Assembly: GCA_965263215.1 (NCBI GenBank)
Contig: OZ253663.1
Span: 1,550,001-1,614,000, forward strand
Source of the DNA: UBA1672 sp965263215
GTDB lineage: Bacteria > Pseudomonadota > Alphaproteobacteria > Micavibrionales > Micavibrionaceae
Direction: 5' to 3'
Length of the DNA stretch: 64,000 nt
Part shown: piece by piece, positions 43,635 to 53,045 of the stretch
Numbering within the stretch: position 1 is the stretch's first letter
Layout of the letters: the number at the start of each line of letters is the position of its first letter
Translations under genes and position numbers: made by a program
The notes under the pieces: generated by a model
The model's database searches: none
What the model was told of the DNA's origin: nothing
The model's input: only the letters and a program-made list of their open reading frames with translations

Positions 43635-45263
43635 TTAAACAAGTCTATCTTGTTCAATCGCAGCTTCGATGAAAGATACAAATAGCGGATGTGGTTCAAA
43701 TGGTTTCGATTTTAATTCCGGATGAAACTGAACGCCGATAAACCAAGGGTGATTGTCATACTCTACTATTTCGGGGAGCTCTCCATCAGGCGACATGCCT
43801 GAAAACTTTAAACCACTTCTTTCTAACTGCTCAATGTAATTCACATTTACTTCATAACGATGTCGGTGTCGTTCACTGATTTCTTGTGATCCGTATATTT
43901 CTGAAACCTTAGAGCCTTTCTTGAGTATGGCAGGATACGCACCTAAGCGCATTGTGCCGCCTAGATCTTCGTTCTTTTTACGTTGTTCTTTTTGATTGCC
44001 CTTTGTCCATTCGGTCATTAAGCCAATGACAGGCACATCGCATTTTGTAAACTCACTAGAACCTGCACCCTCAATACCACATAGGTTGCGAGCAGCCTCG
44101 ATTACGGCCATTTGCATACCGTAACATATTCCAAAATAAGGAATTTTCTTTTCACGTGCGTACTGCGCCGCGCGGATTTTACCTTCAACGCCTCGATCAC
44201 CAAAACCACCGGGCACAAGAATTCCGTTTACATCACATAAATGATGTTCCGGGTCTTCTTCTTCAAATATTTCGGCCTCAATGAATTTAAGTTTCACTTT
44301 AACTTTATTGGCAATACCGCCATGGATTAAAGATTCGTTCAGTGATTTATAACTATCTGTCAGGTTTGTGTATTTCCCGATAATGGCGATCGTGACATCG
44401 CTTTCGGGTTCTTTTATATTCTTGACGATGTTGTCCCAAATTGACAAATCAAGGTTCGGAATATCTTTGATCCCAAAGCTGTCCATGACCTGACGATCCA
44501 AACCCTCTCTGTGGTATGTCAACGGCACTTCGTAGATTGAAGAGACATCCAAAGCCGGAATAACTTTATTACGATCAATGTTACAAAAGAGCGCGATTTT
44601 ATTGCGTTCGTCTTCGTCTATGGGTCTGTCCGCACGACATAGAAGGATCTGCGGACGAATGCCGTAACTCATTAATTCTTTGACAGAGTGCTGTGTTGGT
44701 TTTGTTTTGAGTTCACCTGCTGCAGGTATGTATGGAAGTAAGGTAACATGCAAGAATATCGCGCGTTCGCGCCCTACTTCGTTACCAAACTGACGAATGG
44801 CTTCTAAGAATGGTAAGCTTTCGATGTCCCCTACCGTACCGCCAATTTCACACAAAACGAAATCGGCTGTGCCGTCTTTTTCACGGATAAAGTCCTGAAT
44901 TTCGTTAGTGATATGCGGAATAACCTGAATGGTCGCGCCTAGATATTCGCCTTTGCGTTCTTTTTGTAAAACACTCGTATATATACGGCCGGTTGTTGTA
45001 TTATCCGTGGCTTTTGCAGGCACACCAGTGAATCGTTCATAGTGCCCCAGATCAAGGTCGGTTTCCGCGCCGTCATCCGTCACAAATACTTCGCCGTGCT
45101 GAAACGGGCTCATCGTACCGGGGTCAACATTAAGATACGGGTCAAGTTTACAAAGGCGCACACGGTATCCACGTGCCTGTAATAATGCGCCAAGCGCAGC
45201 GGAGCCTAGGCCTTTTCCCAATGAGGAAACAACGCCGCCTGTGATGAATATATATCGTGTCAT
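43635..45263 (-). CDS. pyrG: CTP synthase
   Basis: PyrG makes CTP from UTP, ATP and glutamine. This 542-residue protein has the synthase P-loop region GGVVSSLGKGLGSAALGALL and the UTP-binding CEIGGTVGDIESLPF. The glutaminase domain has the nucleophile in YFGICYGMQMAV, with the His-Glu pair in FHPELKSKP. It lies 3 bases from secG and about 65 bases from kdsA on the same strand, a common alphaproteobacterial arrangement (tpiA-secG-pyrG-kdsA-eno). Confidence 0.97.
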   Translation of the reverse strand: MTRYIFITGGVVSSLGKGLGSAALGALLQARGYRVRLCKLDPYLNVDPGTMSPFQHGEVFVTDDGAETDLDLGHYERFTGVPAKATDNTTTGRIYTSVLQKERKGEYLGATIQVIPHITNEIQDFIREKDGTADFVLCEIGGTVGDIESLPFLEAIRQFGNEVGRERAIFLHVTLLPYIPAAGELKTKPTQHSVKELMSYGIRPQILLCRADRPIDEDERNKIALFCNIDRNKVIPALDVSSIYEVPLTYHREGLDRQVMDSFGIKDIPNLDLSIWDNIVKNIKEPESDVTIAIIGKYTNLTDSYKSLNESLIHGGIANKVKVKLKFIEAEIFEEEDPEHHLCDVNGILVPGGFGDRGVEGKIRAAQYAREKKIPYFGICYGMQMAVIEAARNLCGIEGAGSSEFTKCDVPVIGLMTEWTKGNQKEQRKKNEDLGGTMRLGAYPAILKKGSKVSEIYGSQEISERHRHRYEVNVNYIEQLERSGLKFSGMSPDGELPEIVEYDNHPWFIGVQFHPELKSKPFEPHPLFVSFIEAAIEQDRLV

Positions 45264-45266
45264 GTT

Positions 45267-45710
45267 TTACTCTGTGGGAGCTGATGGCTCGTCTTTTGGT
45301 TTCTTAGGCTTTTCTTGTGCCTGCTCTGTATTTTCTTCTGAGGGCGCTGGCGCACTCATTTCATTTGGTGGCGTATATGTTACACCAACGGGCGCACTAA
45401 CATCCTTATCTTCTTCTGAAGCAGGTGCTTCTATTTGTGATGGATCAATATTTTCTAACAATCCTGCTGTCTGTTTCGAATGTTGATTGGCCAATACACC
45501 AAGCGTTAATGATGTGATGAAAAAGCCCAATGCGCACAAAGCGGTCATTTTCGTCAATGCGTTTGCTGTTCCGCGCGCAGATGCGAAACCACCAAGGCCT
45601 CCGCCTCCTCCGCCAATGCCGAGGCCACCGCCTTCGGAGCGTTGAAGCAAAACTAACCCTATAATTGCCAGAGCCAGAATGAGATGAATAACGAGAACAA
45701 CTGATTCCAT
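45267..45710 (-). CDS. secG: protein translocase subunit SecG
   Basis: SecG is a small subunit of the SecYEG channel. This 147-residue protein has two membrane segments separated by the glycine-rich loop RSEGGGLGIGGGGGGLGGFA. ARGTANALTKMTALCALGFF then follows, the typical SecG layout. The C-terminal third is a long proline-, glutamate- and lysine-rich tail, as in many alphaproteobacterial SecG proteins. Confidence 0.93.
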   Translation of the reverse strand: MESVVLVIHLILALAIIGLVLLQRSEGGGLGIGGGGGGLGGFASARGTANALTKMTALCALGFFITSLTLGVLANQHSKQTAGLLENIDPSQIEAPASEEDKDVSAPVGVTYTPPNEMSAPAPSEENTEQAQEKPKKPKDEPSAPTE

Positions 45711-45787
45711 AATTTTTAATTTCTTACGTTTGTTTCACATATATATAAATAGTCTTAAGCGCAAAGGCTAGCCAAAAAGTAACTTTT

Positions 45788-46537
45788 TCACGCTTCTTTT
45801 GCGATGGCGATGAATTGGTCTGCTTTTAAACTTGCGCCGCCGATTAATCCGCCATCTACATTTGGTGTCGATAAAAGTGCTTTGGCGTTCTCTGGTTTCA
45901 TCGAGCCGCCGTATAAAATTCTTATAGTATTTCCATCTTTAAGACGATCTTTGAGATTCGCGCGGATAAAGGCATGCATATTGGCGACATCCTCAGGGCT
46001 TGCTGTTTTTCCACTTCCGATGGCCCAAACAGGCTCATAGGCAATAACGATGTTGTTGGCTGTTGCTGTATCGGGAATAGATTGATCAAGCTGTGTGCCG
46101 ATTACATCATTTTCCTTACCTTGATCACGCTCTTCAGCAGTTTCCCCAACACAAATGATAGATATTAGATTGTTGCCATGTGCTGCTTTTGCTTTTTCTG
46201 CAATTAAGTTGTCAGATTCTTTGTGACCCGTTCTACGTTCTGAGTGTCCCAAAATAACATATTCACAACCAATATCATTAATCATGGATGCAGAAATATC
46301 GCCTGTATGCGCACCATTTGATGTGCGCGCGCAATCTTGTGCACCCATCAGTATGGCATCATTCGTTGCTGCTTTGCGAACGGTCTCAATGTGAAGGAAA
46401 GGTGGGCAAATGAGCAAATCTGCACGTTGTAAGATATCTGGTTCATTATTCAATAATGCTGAAATCTCTTGCACTAAATGTACAGCATCTGTTGTGTTGC
46501 CGTTCATTTTCCAGTTGCCGGCGATTAATTTTTTCAT
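45788..46537 (-). CDS. tpiA: triosephosphate isomerase
   Basis: TpiA interconverts dihydroxyacetone phosphate and glyceraldehyde-3-phosphate. This 249-residue protein has GNWKMN with the catalytic lysine, YVILGHSERR with the catalytic histidine, AYEPVWAIGSGKTAS with the catalytic glutamate and loop 6, and the phosphate-binding YGGSMKPEN. It is the first gene of the minus-strand glycolysis/LPS run and diverges from ppiD. Confidence 0.97.
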   Translation of the reverse strand: MKKLIAGNWKMNGNTTDAVHLVQEISALLNNEPDILQRADLLICPPFLHIETVRKAATNDAILMGAQDCARTSNGAHTGDISASMINDIGCEYVILGHSERRTGHKESDNLIAEKAKAAHGNNLISIICVGETAEERDQGKENDVIGTQLDQSIPDTATANNIVIAYEPVWAIGSGKTASPEDVANMHAFIRANLKDRLKDGNTIRILYGGSMKPENAKALLSTPNVDGGLIGGASLKADQFIAIAKEA

Positions 46538-46632
46538 GATTTATTACCCTTAAGTTGTTTTTCGGGGATTGCTCCATGAGAATCCGCTGCGTATAGTAGC
46601 GGAACTTTAAACAAATATCGAGACGAGTAAAC

Positions 46633-48558
46633 ATGGTAATGCGATCAATGCGCGATGGCGCAAGCGGAGGCTTTTTTAAATATATCCTTTTTGGAATTCT
46701 TGGTATGTCTGTTGGCGGCCTTGTTGTTATGGATGTGCGCGGCGTTTTAGGCGGCGGTGGCGGCGTCAGCGGATCGGATGTTGTGCGCATTGAAGATGAT
46801 ACAATCAGCATTCAGGATTTTGATCGTACTTTGCGTCGCTCCCTCTCTCAATATCGTGGCATAACACCGCAACAAGCCTTAAAGATTGGTTTGACCGAAG
46901 AGATTCTAACAGGACAAGTTCGCACATATTTTTTATTGAATGAAGCGCGCAACATTGGCTTGAAACTGGATAAAGATCGTATGGCCATTCGCGTGGCTGA
47001 GGTTATCAAGCCTAACATGCAGTCTGGTCAAACGATGCAAGAGACGCTAGAGGAGATGCTTCGTTATCAAGGCATGTCCGAAGGCGAGTTTATTGAAACG
47101 ATGCAGCGTGAAACTTACGGAAACCTGATTATGCAAGCTCTGCGCTTGGGGTTCCAACCAGAAACGAAAACTGTGGCTGAGAATCTTTATCAATTTCAAA
47201 AGCACACGCGCGATGTGAAACTGATCATGTTTCCTGACAGTGCCATGAAAGATGTAGAGCCCGCAACGGACGAACAGTTGAGGCGTCTTTACGATAAGGT
47301 GAAGTCAGTACAGTATAAAATACCCGAATATAGAACTGTTAAAGTCGCGGTCTTTGACCCAACAAAAATTGACATTAATGTGAATGTTTCTGATGACGAA
47401 GTAAAAAATTATTATGAAGATAATGAAGATTTGTTCGCCGTGGGTGAGCAGCTTATCCTGACACAGGCATTGGTGGATGATGAGGCGCAAGCGAAACAGA
47501 TTCATGAATTGGTTGAATCAGGGAAATCATTGAAAGAAGCCGCAGATGAGGTTGCAGGTGCGAATGCAAAATATTTTGAAAAGCGTCCTTTTGAAACAAA
47601 TGCAATGTTCCCTGATCTTTTGGCTGCGATAGAAGATGTCGACGTCGGTGGCATTGCCGCACCTGTTAAAACCGTTATGGGACATCATGTCGTTCGTTTG
47701 GATGAAGTCGTTGAGCCGACAATACGCTCTTTTGACGAAGTAAAAGACTCTGTTAAGGCAAAGCTTCTTGCTGAAAAAAAAGATGAAGAGACGTATAAAA
47801 TATCTGAAGAGCTGGATGAGATGCTTGATGATGGCGAAACATTAGAGGCCATTAACAAGTCAATCACCCTTGATATTTCAACAATCAATCCAATGAATAG
47901 TACTGGTGTGGGTAAAGATGATACGCGCGTCATTGAGCAATTTAAGCCAGCAGATCAAAAAGATATATTAAATATTGTTTTTGAATTGGAAAAAGGTGAA
48001 ACATCACTGCTTCAGGAGCTTCCAAGCGGGCAGCTTGCTGCCTTCGTGTTAAGCGATATTGAAGAAGAGCATTTCAAGCCATACGAGGATGTGAAACAAG
48101 AATTGTCCGCGCAATATATCAAAGACCAAAAACATGCCGATAACGAAGCGATGGTGCAAAAATATCTGGCAGAACTTGGCACAGGTGGACTGACATTTGA
48201 AGGAATTGCACAAGACAATAAAGCAGAAATTATTAAAATTGCCAATGTGGGATTGGAGGGAGAGCTAGAAGCGCCGTTATCCGATGCTTATCGTCCAGCT
48301 ATTTTCCAAACTGATATTGGTGAATATGACGTGCTACAATTTGAAAATCAGTTTGCCTTAATGACAGTTTCTGGTGTCAGCATTCCGGAACTTTCGGATG
48401 ATGCAAAAGACGGTGTTGCGGAACTTCAGAAAACCGTTGATCAGGAATTAGGTGATGAGATGTTCCTGATGTATCTGCGTAAACTAAGTGATAAATACCC
48501 TGCAAGGATCAATAGAGCGTTGTTAGAGCAAGCATACGGCCAGAGGGAAGACGGTTAA
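46633..48558 (+). CDS. ppiD: PpiD-like periplasmic folding chaperone
   Basis: This 641-residue protein has an N-terminal membrane anchor (GGFFKYILFGILGMSVGGLVV). A SurA_N-like chaperone domain (about 50-210) follows, with a central parvulin-like region (about 255-360; FVP-type VMGHHVVRLDEV) and a long C-terminal helical domain. PpiD assists folding of proteins leaving SecYEG. It lies 1 base before trpE, the frequent ppiD-trpE pairing of alphaproteobacteria. Residues for prolyl isomerase activity cannot be judged by eye. Confidence 0.88.
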   Translation: MVMRSMRDGASGGFFKYILFGILGMSVGGLVVMDVRGVLGGGGGVSGSDVVRIEDDTISIQDFDRTLRRSLSQYRGITPQQALKIGLTEEILTGQVRTYFLLNEARNIGLKLDKDRMAIRVAEVIKPNMQSGQTMQETLEEMLRYQGMSEGEFIETMQRETYGNLIMQALRLGFQPETKTVAENLYQFQKHTRDVKLIMFPDSAMKDVEPATDEQLRRLYDKVKSVQYKIPEYRTVKVAVFDPTKIDINVNVSDDEVKNYYEDNEDLFAVGEQLILTQALVDDEAQAKQIHELVESGKSLKEAADEVAGANAKYFEKRPFETNAMFPDLLAAIEDVDVGGIAAPVKTVMGHHVVRLDEVVEPTIRSFDEVKDSVKAKLLAEKKDEETYKISEELDEMLDDGETLEAINKSITLDISTINPMNSTGVGKDDTRVIEQFKPADQKDILNIVFELEKGETSLLQELPSGQLAAFVLSDIEEEHFKPYEDVKQELSAQYIKDQKHADNEAMVQKYLAELGTGGLTFEGIAQDNKAEIIKIANVGLEGELEAPLSDAYRPAIFQTDIGEYDVLQFENQFALMTVSGVSIPELSDDAKDGVAELQKTVDQELGDEMFLMYLRKLSDKYPARINRALLEQAYGQREDG

Positions 48559-48559
48559 A

Positions 48560-50089
48560 ATGTCAGGTCAACTTAGTGACGGAAAACTGTTGCCCGATGT
48601 TGAGCAGTTTCGTGATGTTTACACGCAAGGTAAGTCACAGCTCGTATGGCAATGGACATCATCTGATCTTGAAACACCTGTTTCAGCGTATTTGAAAATA
48701 TGCGGTCATTCCCCCTACTCTTTTTTACTGGAATCCGTTGAGGGTGGCGCAACCCTTGGTCGTTATTCGGTTATAGGCACACACCCAGATTTACTGTGGA
48801 AATGTACAAAGGGCGTAGTGGAAATATCAGAATCTGCCGGTTCTTGGGACAAACCAAATGTTGATGCGCATCAATCATTAAAAGACATTATCACTCAAAG
48901 TTCTATTGATGTGGTGCCCGATGATTTGCCGCCTATGTGCGCGCTTGGTATGTTTGGGTATGTCGGTTATGACATGATCCGTTTGATCGAAGATATTCCT
49001 GATCAAAACCCTGATGATCTTGGCGTACCTGACAGTGTTTTAATGCGCCCCTCTTTGCTTGTCATTTTTGATAACGTCAAAAACAGAATTTGTCTGGCAA
49101 CGCCCGTTTACGTGCATTCAGGCAATAGTGTGATGCCCGCCGACGTAGCGTATAACGATGCGAAGGCACGTTTGAATAAGGCGATGAAGGCACTATATTC
49201 GCCATTGGACAGAACGCTGTTAGAACAGAAAAGCCAATTAAGCGGTGACCAAGAGGCACAATCGAATACGCCGGAAAATGATTACAAAGACGCAGTGAAC
49301 AAAGCCGTGGAGTACATTCGCGCCGGTGAAATTTTTCAGGTTGTACCCTCACAGCGTTTCTCGATTGATTTCGATTTACCTTCCTTTGAGCTGTACAGAT
49401 CCCTTAGGAGCGTGAACCCGTCACCATTTTTATTCCATTTGTCATTCAATGATTTCTCCCTTGTTGGCTCTAGCCCTGAAATATTGGTGCGTGTGCGTGA
49501 TAATGTTGTGACGATACGCCCGATTGCAGGCACACGTAAACGTGGCGCGACATCTGCAGAAGATAAAGCATTGGCGGAAGAATTATTAGCAGATCCGAAG
49601 GAAAGGTCTGAGCATCTAATGTTGCTCGATCTTGGTCGTAATGATGTCGGGCGCGTAGCGCAAATCGGCAGTGTGGATGTGACTGAAGAATTTCAGATAG
49701 AGCTATATTCTCATGTCATGCATATTGTTTCGAACGTGCAAGGCATGTTGCGTGATGATGTTGATATAGTTGATGCGCTGTTTGCGGGCTTTCCCGCAGG
49801 GACAGTCAGCGGCGCACCCAAAATTCGTGCAATGGAAATCATTGATGAATTAGAGGTTAGCCGCCGTGGCACTTATGCGGGCGGTGTTGGTTACTTTTCT
49901 AAGGACGCGATGGATAGCTGTATTGCGCTGCGTACTGCTCTTGTGAAAGATGGTAAGGTGTATGTGCAGGCAGGCGGCGGTGTTGTCGCCGATAGTGATG
50001 CAGATTTTGAGCATCAGGAATGCTGTAATAAAGCCAAGGCTGTTTTAGAGGCCGCGAATATGACTATTCGGAAATTTAATAATAGCTAG
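48560..50089 (+). CDS. trpE: anthranilate synthase component I
   Basis: TrpE converts chorismate to anthranilate with ammonia from TrpG. This 509-residue protein has FQVVPSQRFSIDF, the active-site strands IAGTRKRGAT and LLDLGRNDVGRVA, AGTVSGAPKIRAMEIIDELE, and GGVGYFSKDAMDSCIALRT. LLESVEGGATLGRYSVIG near residue 55 is the tryptophan feedback region. It is separated from trpG by the oppositely oriented YibQ gene, so it is expressed with ppiD rather than with trpGDC. Confidence 0.96.
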   Translation: MSGQLSDGKLLPDVEQFRDVYTQGKSQLVWQWTSSDLETPVSAYLKICGHSPYSFLLESVEGGATLGRYSVIGTHPDLLWKCTKGVVEISESAGSWDKPNVDAHQSLKDIITQSSIDVVPDDLPPMCALGMFGYVGYDMIRLIEDIPDQNPDDLGVPDSVLMRPSLLVIFDNVKNRICLATPVYVHSGNSVMPADVAYNDAKARLNKAMKALYSPLDRTLLEQKSQLSGDQEAQSNTPENDYKDAVNKAVEYIRAGEIFQVVPSQRFSIDFDLPSFELYRSLRSVNPSPFLFHLSFNDFSLVGSSPEILVRVRDNVVTIRPIAGTRKRGATSAEDKALAEELLADPKERSEHLMLLDLGRNDVGRVAQIGSVDVTEEFQIELYSHVMHIVSNVQGMLRDDVDIVDALFAGFPAGTVSGAPKIRAMEIIDELEVSRRGTYAGGVGYFSKDAMDSCIALRTALVKDGKVYVQAGGGVVADSDADFEHQECCNKAKAVLEAANMTIRKFNNS

Positions 50090-50095
50090 ACGATT

Positions 50096-51346
50096 TTATC
50101 TTTGGCTTGATGGCGCACTAACCAAGAGATTTGGATCTTGTTTAACAGGCTGACGAATAAGAGCACTTGCAGGAACGAGAGTAAGATTTTTACTTTCTAA
50201 TGTCGGTATCCATTTTTTGAGTGCTTCTATTGTTTCTTTGTGCGGGTGTCCAATGGCGATGGCGTATCCTTGATTATATGCTTTTTGCTCCAGCTTCTTA
50301 AGTGCGCCTTGTATGAATTCAGGTGTTATTTCATGATCAAGAAAAATATCACGTTCTGCATAGGCTAGCCCGTTGTCCCGCGCTGTTTGCGCCGCAACGG
50401 ATGTACTGATGGTTCTGGAATCAATAAAGAACAAATTACGTTTCTTAAGATGCTGCATGATATGATTCATGGCGTTTTTATCTTGTGTAATGCGGCTGCC
50501 CATGTGGTTGTTAACACCGACGAACCCTTCAAAACGTGATAAATTCCAATTTAAATTTTCTGTAAGCATTGCCTTACTTTGATTGGCTTTTAGGGCATGT
50601 GGACCGGGGTCGGTAGTGTTGCTCATGGGTTGCATCGGGATATGCACCATCAGTTCATGTCCGTTTTCTTTCGCGCGCTTTGTTCGCGCGGGTAAGTCTT
50701 TAGCATATGGCAAATACGCAAGTGTAAGCGGCGCGGGCAGAATTTCAACAAGTTTGCTGCGCAGGGTGATGCCCATATCATCAATGATAATAGCGACTTT
50801 CCCTTGCCCACGTGGCTGTGTGTATTGATAGGTTTTCTTCTCTGCTATTGGCTCTTCTGTTTTGTCTAAAACATCTACAGCTGAAACACCGTCACCGATC
50901 TCAATATCTATAGAATTGTCTTTATCGTTTTCTAAGTGTGTTGTTTTATAAGGGCTTAGAACATCATCAATATTGATGTTATCTTCAATAATCTCTGTTC
51001 CAACTGCTGGCTCTATGTTTGCGACACTAATCTCTGATGGTTCAGGACTGGGTACAATTGTCTCTGCGAATTGATAATCTGTAATATTGATTTGATCAGG
51101 CAGAGCATTGCTTGCTGTGATCGTATCGGGCATTTCTATGCCGTTGTTTAAATATTGCGCATTTTGGCTTCGTAATTGATTGATATCAACCAACACATCA
51201 GATGATTGTGATGTGTCATCTTCCCACCACGCATAGCATGCTTTGTCACTCAAAATACATAGATCCGTAAAGACAATAGCCATGGCACCAATCATAACAA
51301 AAATCAGTATTTTAACGGGATTGGTTCTGTTCATAGAATATTTCAT
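50096..51346 (-). CDS. divergent polysaccharide deacetylase (YibQ/DUF610) family protein
   Basis: This 416-residue protein has an N-terminal membrane anchor (VKILIFVMIGAMAIVFTDLCIL) and a long low-complexity periplasmic linker to about residue 170. The catalytic-type domain has VAIIIDDMGI, HELMVHIPMQP, VGVNNHMGSRIT and YAIAIGHPHKETI. The Asp-Asp, His and NNHMGS positions match divergent deacetylases. The E. coli homologue is YibQ; the substrate is unknown but it probably acts on the cell envelope. It lies between trpE and trpG on the opposite strand and converges on trpE with 6 bases between stops. Confidence 0.85.
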   Translation of the reverse strand: MKYSMNRTNPVKILIFVMIGAMAIVFTDLCILSDKACYAWWEDDTSQSSDVLVDINQLRSQNAQYLNNGIEMPDTITASNALPDQINITDYQFAETIVPSPEPSEISVANIEPAVGTEIIEDNINIDDVLSPYKTTHLENDKDNSIDIEIGDGVSAVDVLDKTEEPIAEKKTYQYTQPRGQGKVAIIIDDMGITLRSKLVEILPAPLTLAYLPYAKDLPARTKRAKENGHELMVHIPMQPMSNTTDPGPHALKANQSKAMLTENLNWNLSRFEGFVGVNNHMGSRITQDKNAMNHIMQHLKKRNLFFIDSRTISTSVAAQTARDNGLAYAERDIFLDHEITPEFIQGALKKLEQKAYNQGYAIAIGHPHKETIEALKKWIPTLESKNLTLVPASALIRQPVKQDPNLLVSAPSSQR

Positions 51347-51362
51347 GATTATGTACGTGCCG

Positions 51363-51383
51363 ATGTGGTGTTTATAACCACAT
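51363..51383. repeat. inverted repeat between yibQ-like gene and trpG
   Basis: ATGTGGT and ACCACAT are separated by 7 bases (GTTTATA). It lies in the roughly 100-base divergent gap, 17 bases upstream of the YibQ-type start and 64 bases before the trpG start. It could be an operator or a small hairpin. No T run follows, so it is not a typical terminator. Confidence 0.35.
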
Positions 51384-51447
51384 TTAAATAACGCAGTGTC
51401 TCCTTTGTTTACTTGCTTTTTGTAACACAGAACGTCATAACAAATCC

Positions 51448-52020
51448 ATGATTACCTTAATCGACAACTATGACAGCTTTACCTATAACCTTGTCCAGTA
51501 TCTTGGAGATTTGGGCGCACAAACGCGCGTTTATCGTAACGATGAGGTGAGTGTTGATCATGTTATAGCAGAAAAGCCAAGCGGGATTTTAATTTCTCCC
51601 GGTCCAAGTGACCCTGATCATGCAGGGATTTGTCTGGAATTAATTAAGGCCGCGGCGGATCATGATATTCCGCTTTTCGGCGTGTGTTTGGGGCATCAGG
51701 CGATAGCTCAATCATTTGGCGGTAAAGTTATTCGCGCATCAGAGCCGATGCATGGCAAGATTTCGGACATATCACATGATGAAAAATCTGTATTTAAAGG
51801 CTTGCCATCGCCCTACCCTGTGACGCGGTATCATTCGCTCATCGCGGAGAAAGAAAGCTTGCCTGATTGCCTTGAAATTACCGCGCAAACTGATGATGGT
51901 ATTATTATGGGTTTATCTCACAAAACAAAACAGATTCACGGCGTTCAGTTTCATCCTGAAAGTATTGCTACGAAACATGGGCATGATTTGCTCAAAAACT
52001 TTATTGAGCTATCCTTATGA
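51448..52020 (+). CDS. trpG: anthranilate synthase component II (glutamine amidotransferase)
   Basis: This 190-residue class I glutamine amidotransferase has IDNYDSFTYNLVQYLGDLG at the N-terminus, the nucleophile in FGVCLGHQAIAQ, and the His-Glu pair in QFHPESIAT. It gives ammonia to TrpE. It begins the trpG-trpD-trpC run and overlaps trpD by 4 bases (ATGA). Relatives use the same protein as PabA for folate; this cannot be excluded. Confidence 0.95.
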   Translation: MITLIDNYDSFTYNLVQYLGDLGAQTRVYRNDEVSVDHVIAEKPSGILISPGPSDPDHAGICLELIKAAADHDIPLFGVCLGHQAIAQSFGGKVIRASEPMHGKISDISHDEKSVFKGLPSPYPVTRYHSLIAEKESLPDCLEITAQTDDGIIMGLSHKTKQIHGVQFHPESIATKHGHDLLKNFIELSL

Positions 52021-53039
52021 GCACAGAATTATTGCGCAAAATTGAAGATGGTGTTTTTTTCTCTGAAGAAGAAATGGTCACATGCATGTCAGAGATCATG
52101 GATGGTCAATGGACTGATGCACAGATCTCTAGTTTCTTAACAGCGCTGTCGGCGCGCGGTGAAACTGTTGAGGAAATTACCGGCGCGGCAAGAGTGATGC
52201 GCGAAAAGGCACTGCCTATTAGCGCTCCTGATGGCGCGGTTGATTGTTGCGGCACCGGCGGCGATAAATCAGGTACATATAATATTTCAACGGCTGTGGC
52301 TATTGTGGCTGCGGCGTGTGGTGTGCCTGTCGCAAAGCATGGTAATCGTTCAGCGAGCTCAAAATCAGGAGCAGCAGATGTTCTTGAATCTTTGGGCATT
52401 AATTTGGATGTTCCTCAAGATAAATTGGAAGGTGCCTTACAAAAATTTAACTTTGCGTTTCTGATGGCGCCCAATCACCATAAGGCCATGAAGTATGTGA
52501 TGCCTGTACGAAAAGCGTTAGGCGTGCGAACCATATTCAATATTCTTGGCCCTTTGGCCAATCCCGCAAAAACGAAATTTCAGTTACTCGGTGTGTATGA
52601 CAGAGCGTTGGTTGTACCTATGGCGAATGTTCTTAAAAACCTTGGAACACAGGCCGCTTGGGTTGTTCATGGCTCTGACGGGCTAGATGAAATAACCACG
52701 ACAGGTGAGACATATGTTGCGAAACTTAAAGACGGGCAGATTACCGAAAAAGTAATGTCGCCTGAGGATTTTGGCTTAGCCCGATCTAACCTGGAAGATT
52801 TGCTGGGCGGACTGCCTGCCGAAAACGCAAAAGCACTGAGAGAGATCTTAAGCGGCGTTAAGAATGCGTATCGCGATATTGTCGTTGCTAATACCGCTGC
52901 TGTGCTTGTTATATCAGGTCGGAAAACTAATCTGAACGATGCTGTTGATTGTGCGGCGCAGGCTATCGACAGTGGCGATGCCATGAATTTGCTTAATGAT
53001 TATGCGGCATACACTCAAATGCACGCGGATAAGGTATAG
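52017..53039 (+). CDS. trpD: anthranilate phosphoribosyltransferase
   Basis: TrpD joins anthranilate to PRPP. This 340-residue protein has the PRPP-binding CGTGGDKSGTYNISTAVA, then AKHGNRSASSKSGAADVLESLG, the anthranilate-site APNHHKAMKYV, and RTIFNILGPLANPA. It is translationally coupled to trpG and lies 6 bases from trpC. Confidence 0.96.
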   Translation: MSTELLRKIEDGVFFSEEEMVTCMSEIMDGQWTDAQISSFLTALSARGETVEEITGAARVMREKALPISAPDGAVDCCGTGGDKSGTYNISTAVAIVAAACGVPVAKHGNRSASSKSGAADVLESLGINLDVPQDKLEGALQKFNFAFLMAPNHHKAMKYVMPVRKALGVRTIFNILGPLANPAKTKFQLLGVYDRALVVPMANVLKNLGTQAAWVVHGSDGLDEITTTGETYVAKLKDGQITEKVMSPEDFGLARSNLEDLLGGLPAENAKALREILSGVKNAYRDIVVANTAAVLVISGRKTNLNDAVDCAAQAIDSGDAMNLLNDYAAYTQMHADKV

Positions 53040-53045
53040 AGTTAC

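Noticed and set aside
46446..46811. A 121-codon minus-strand frame running into the ppiD start
   Set aside because: It overlaps tpiA and ppiD and has a repetitive threonine/proline product typical of antisense reading of coding DNA.
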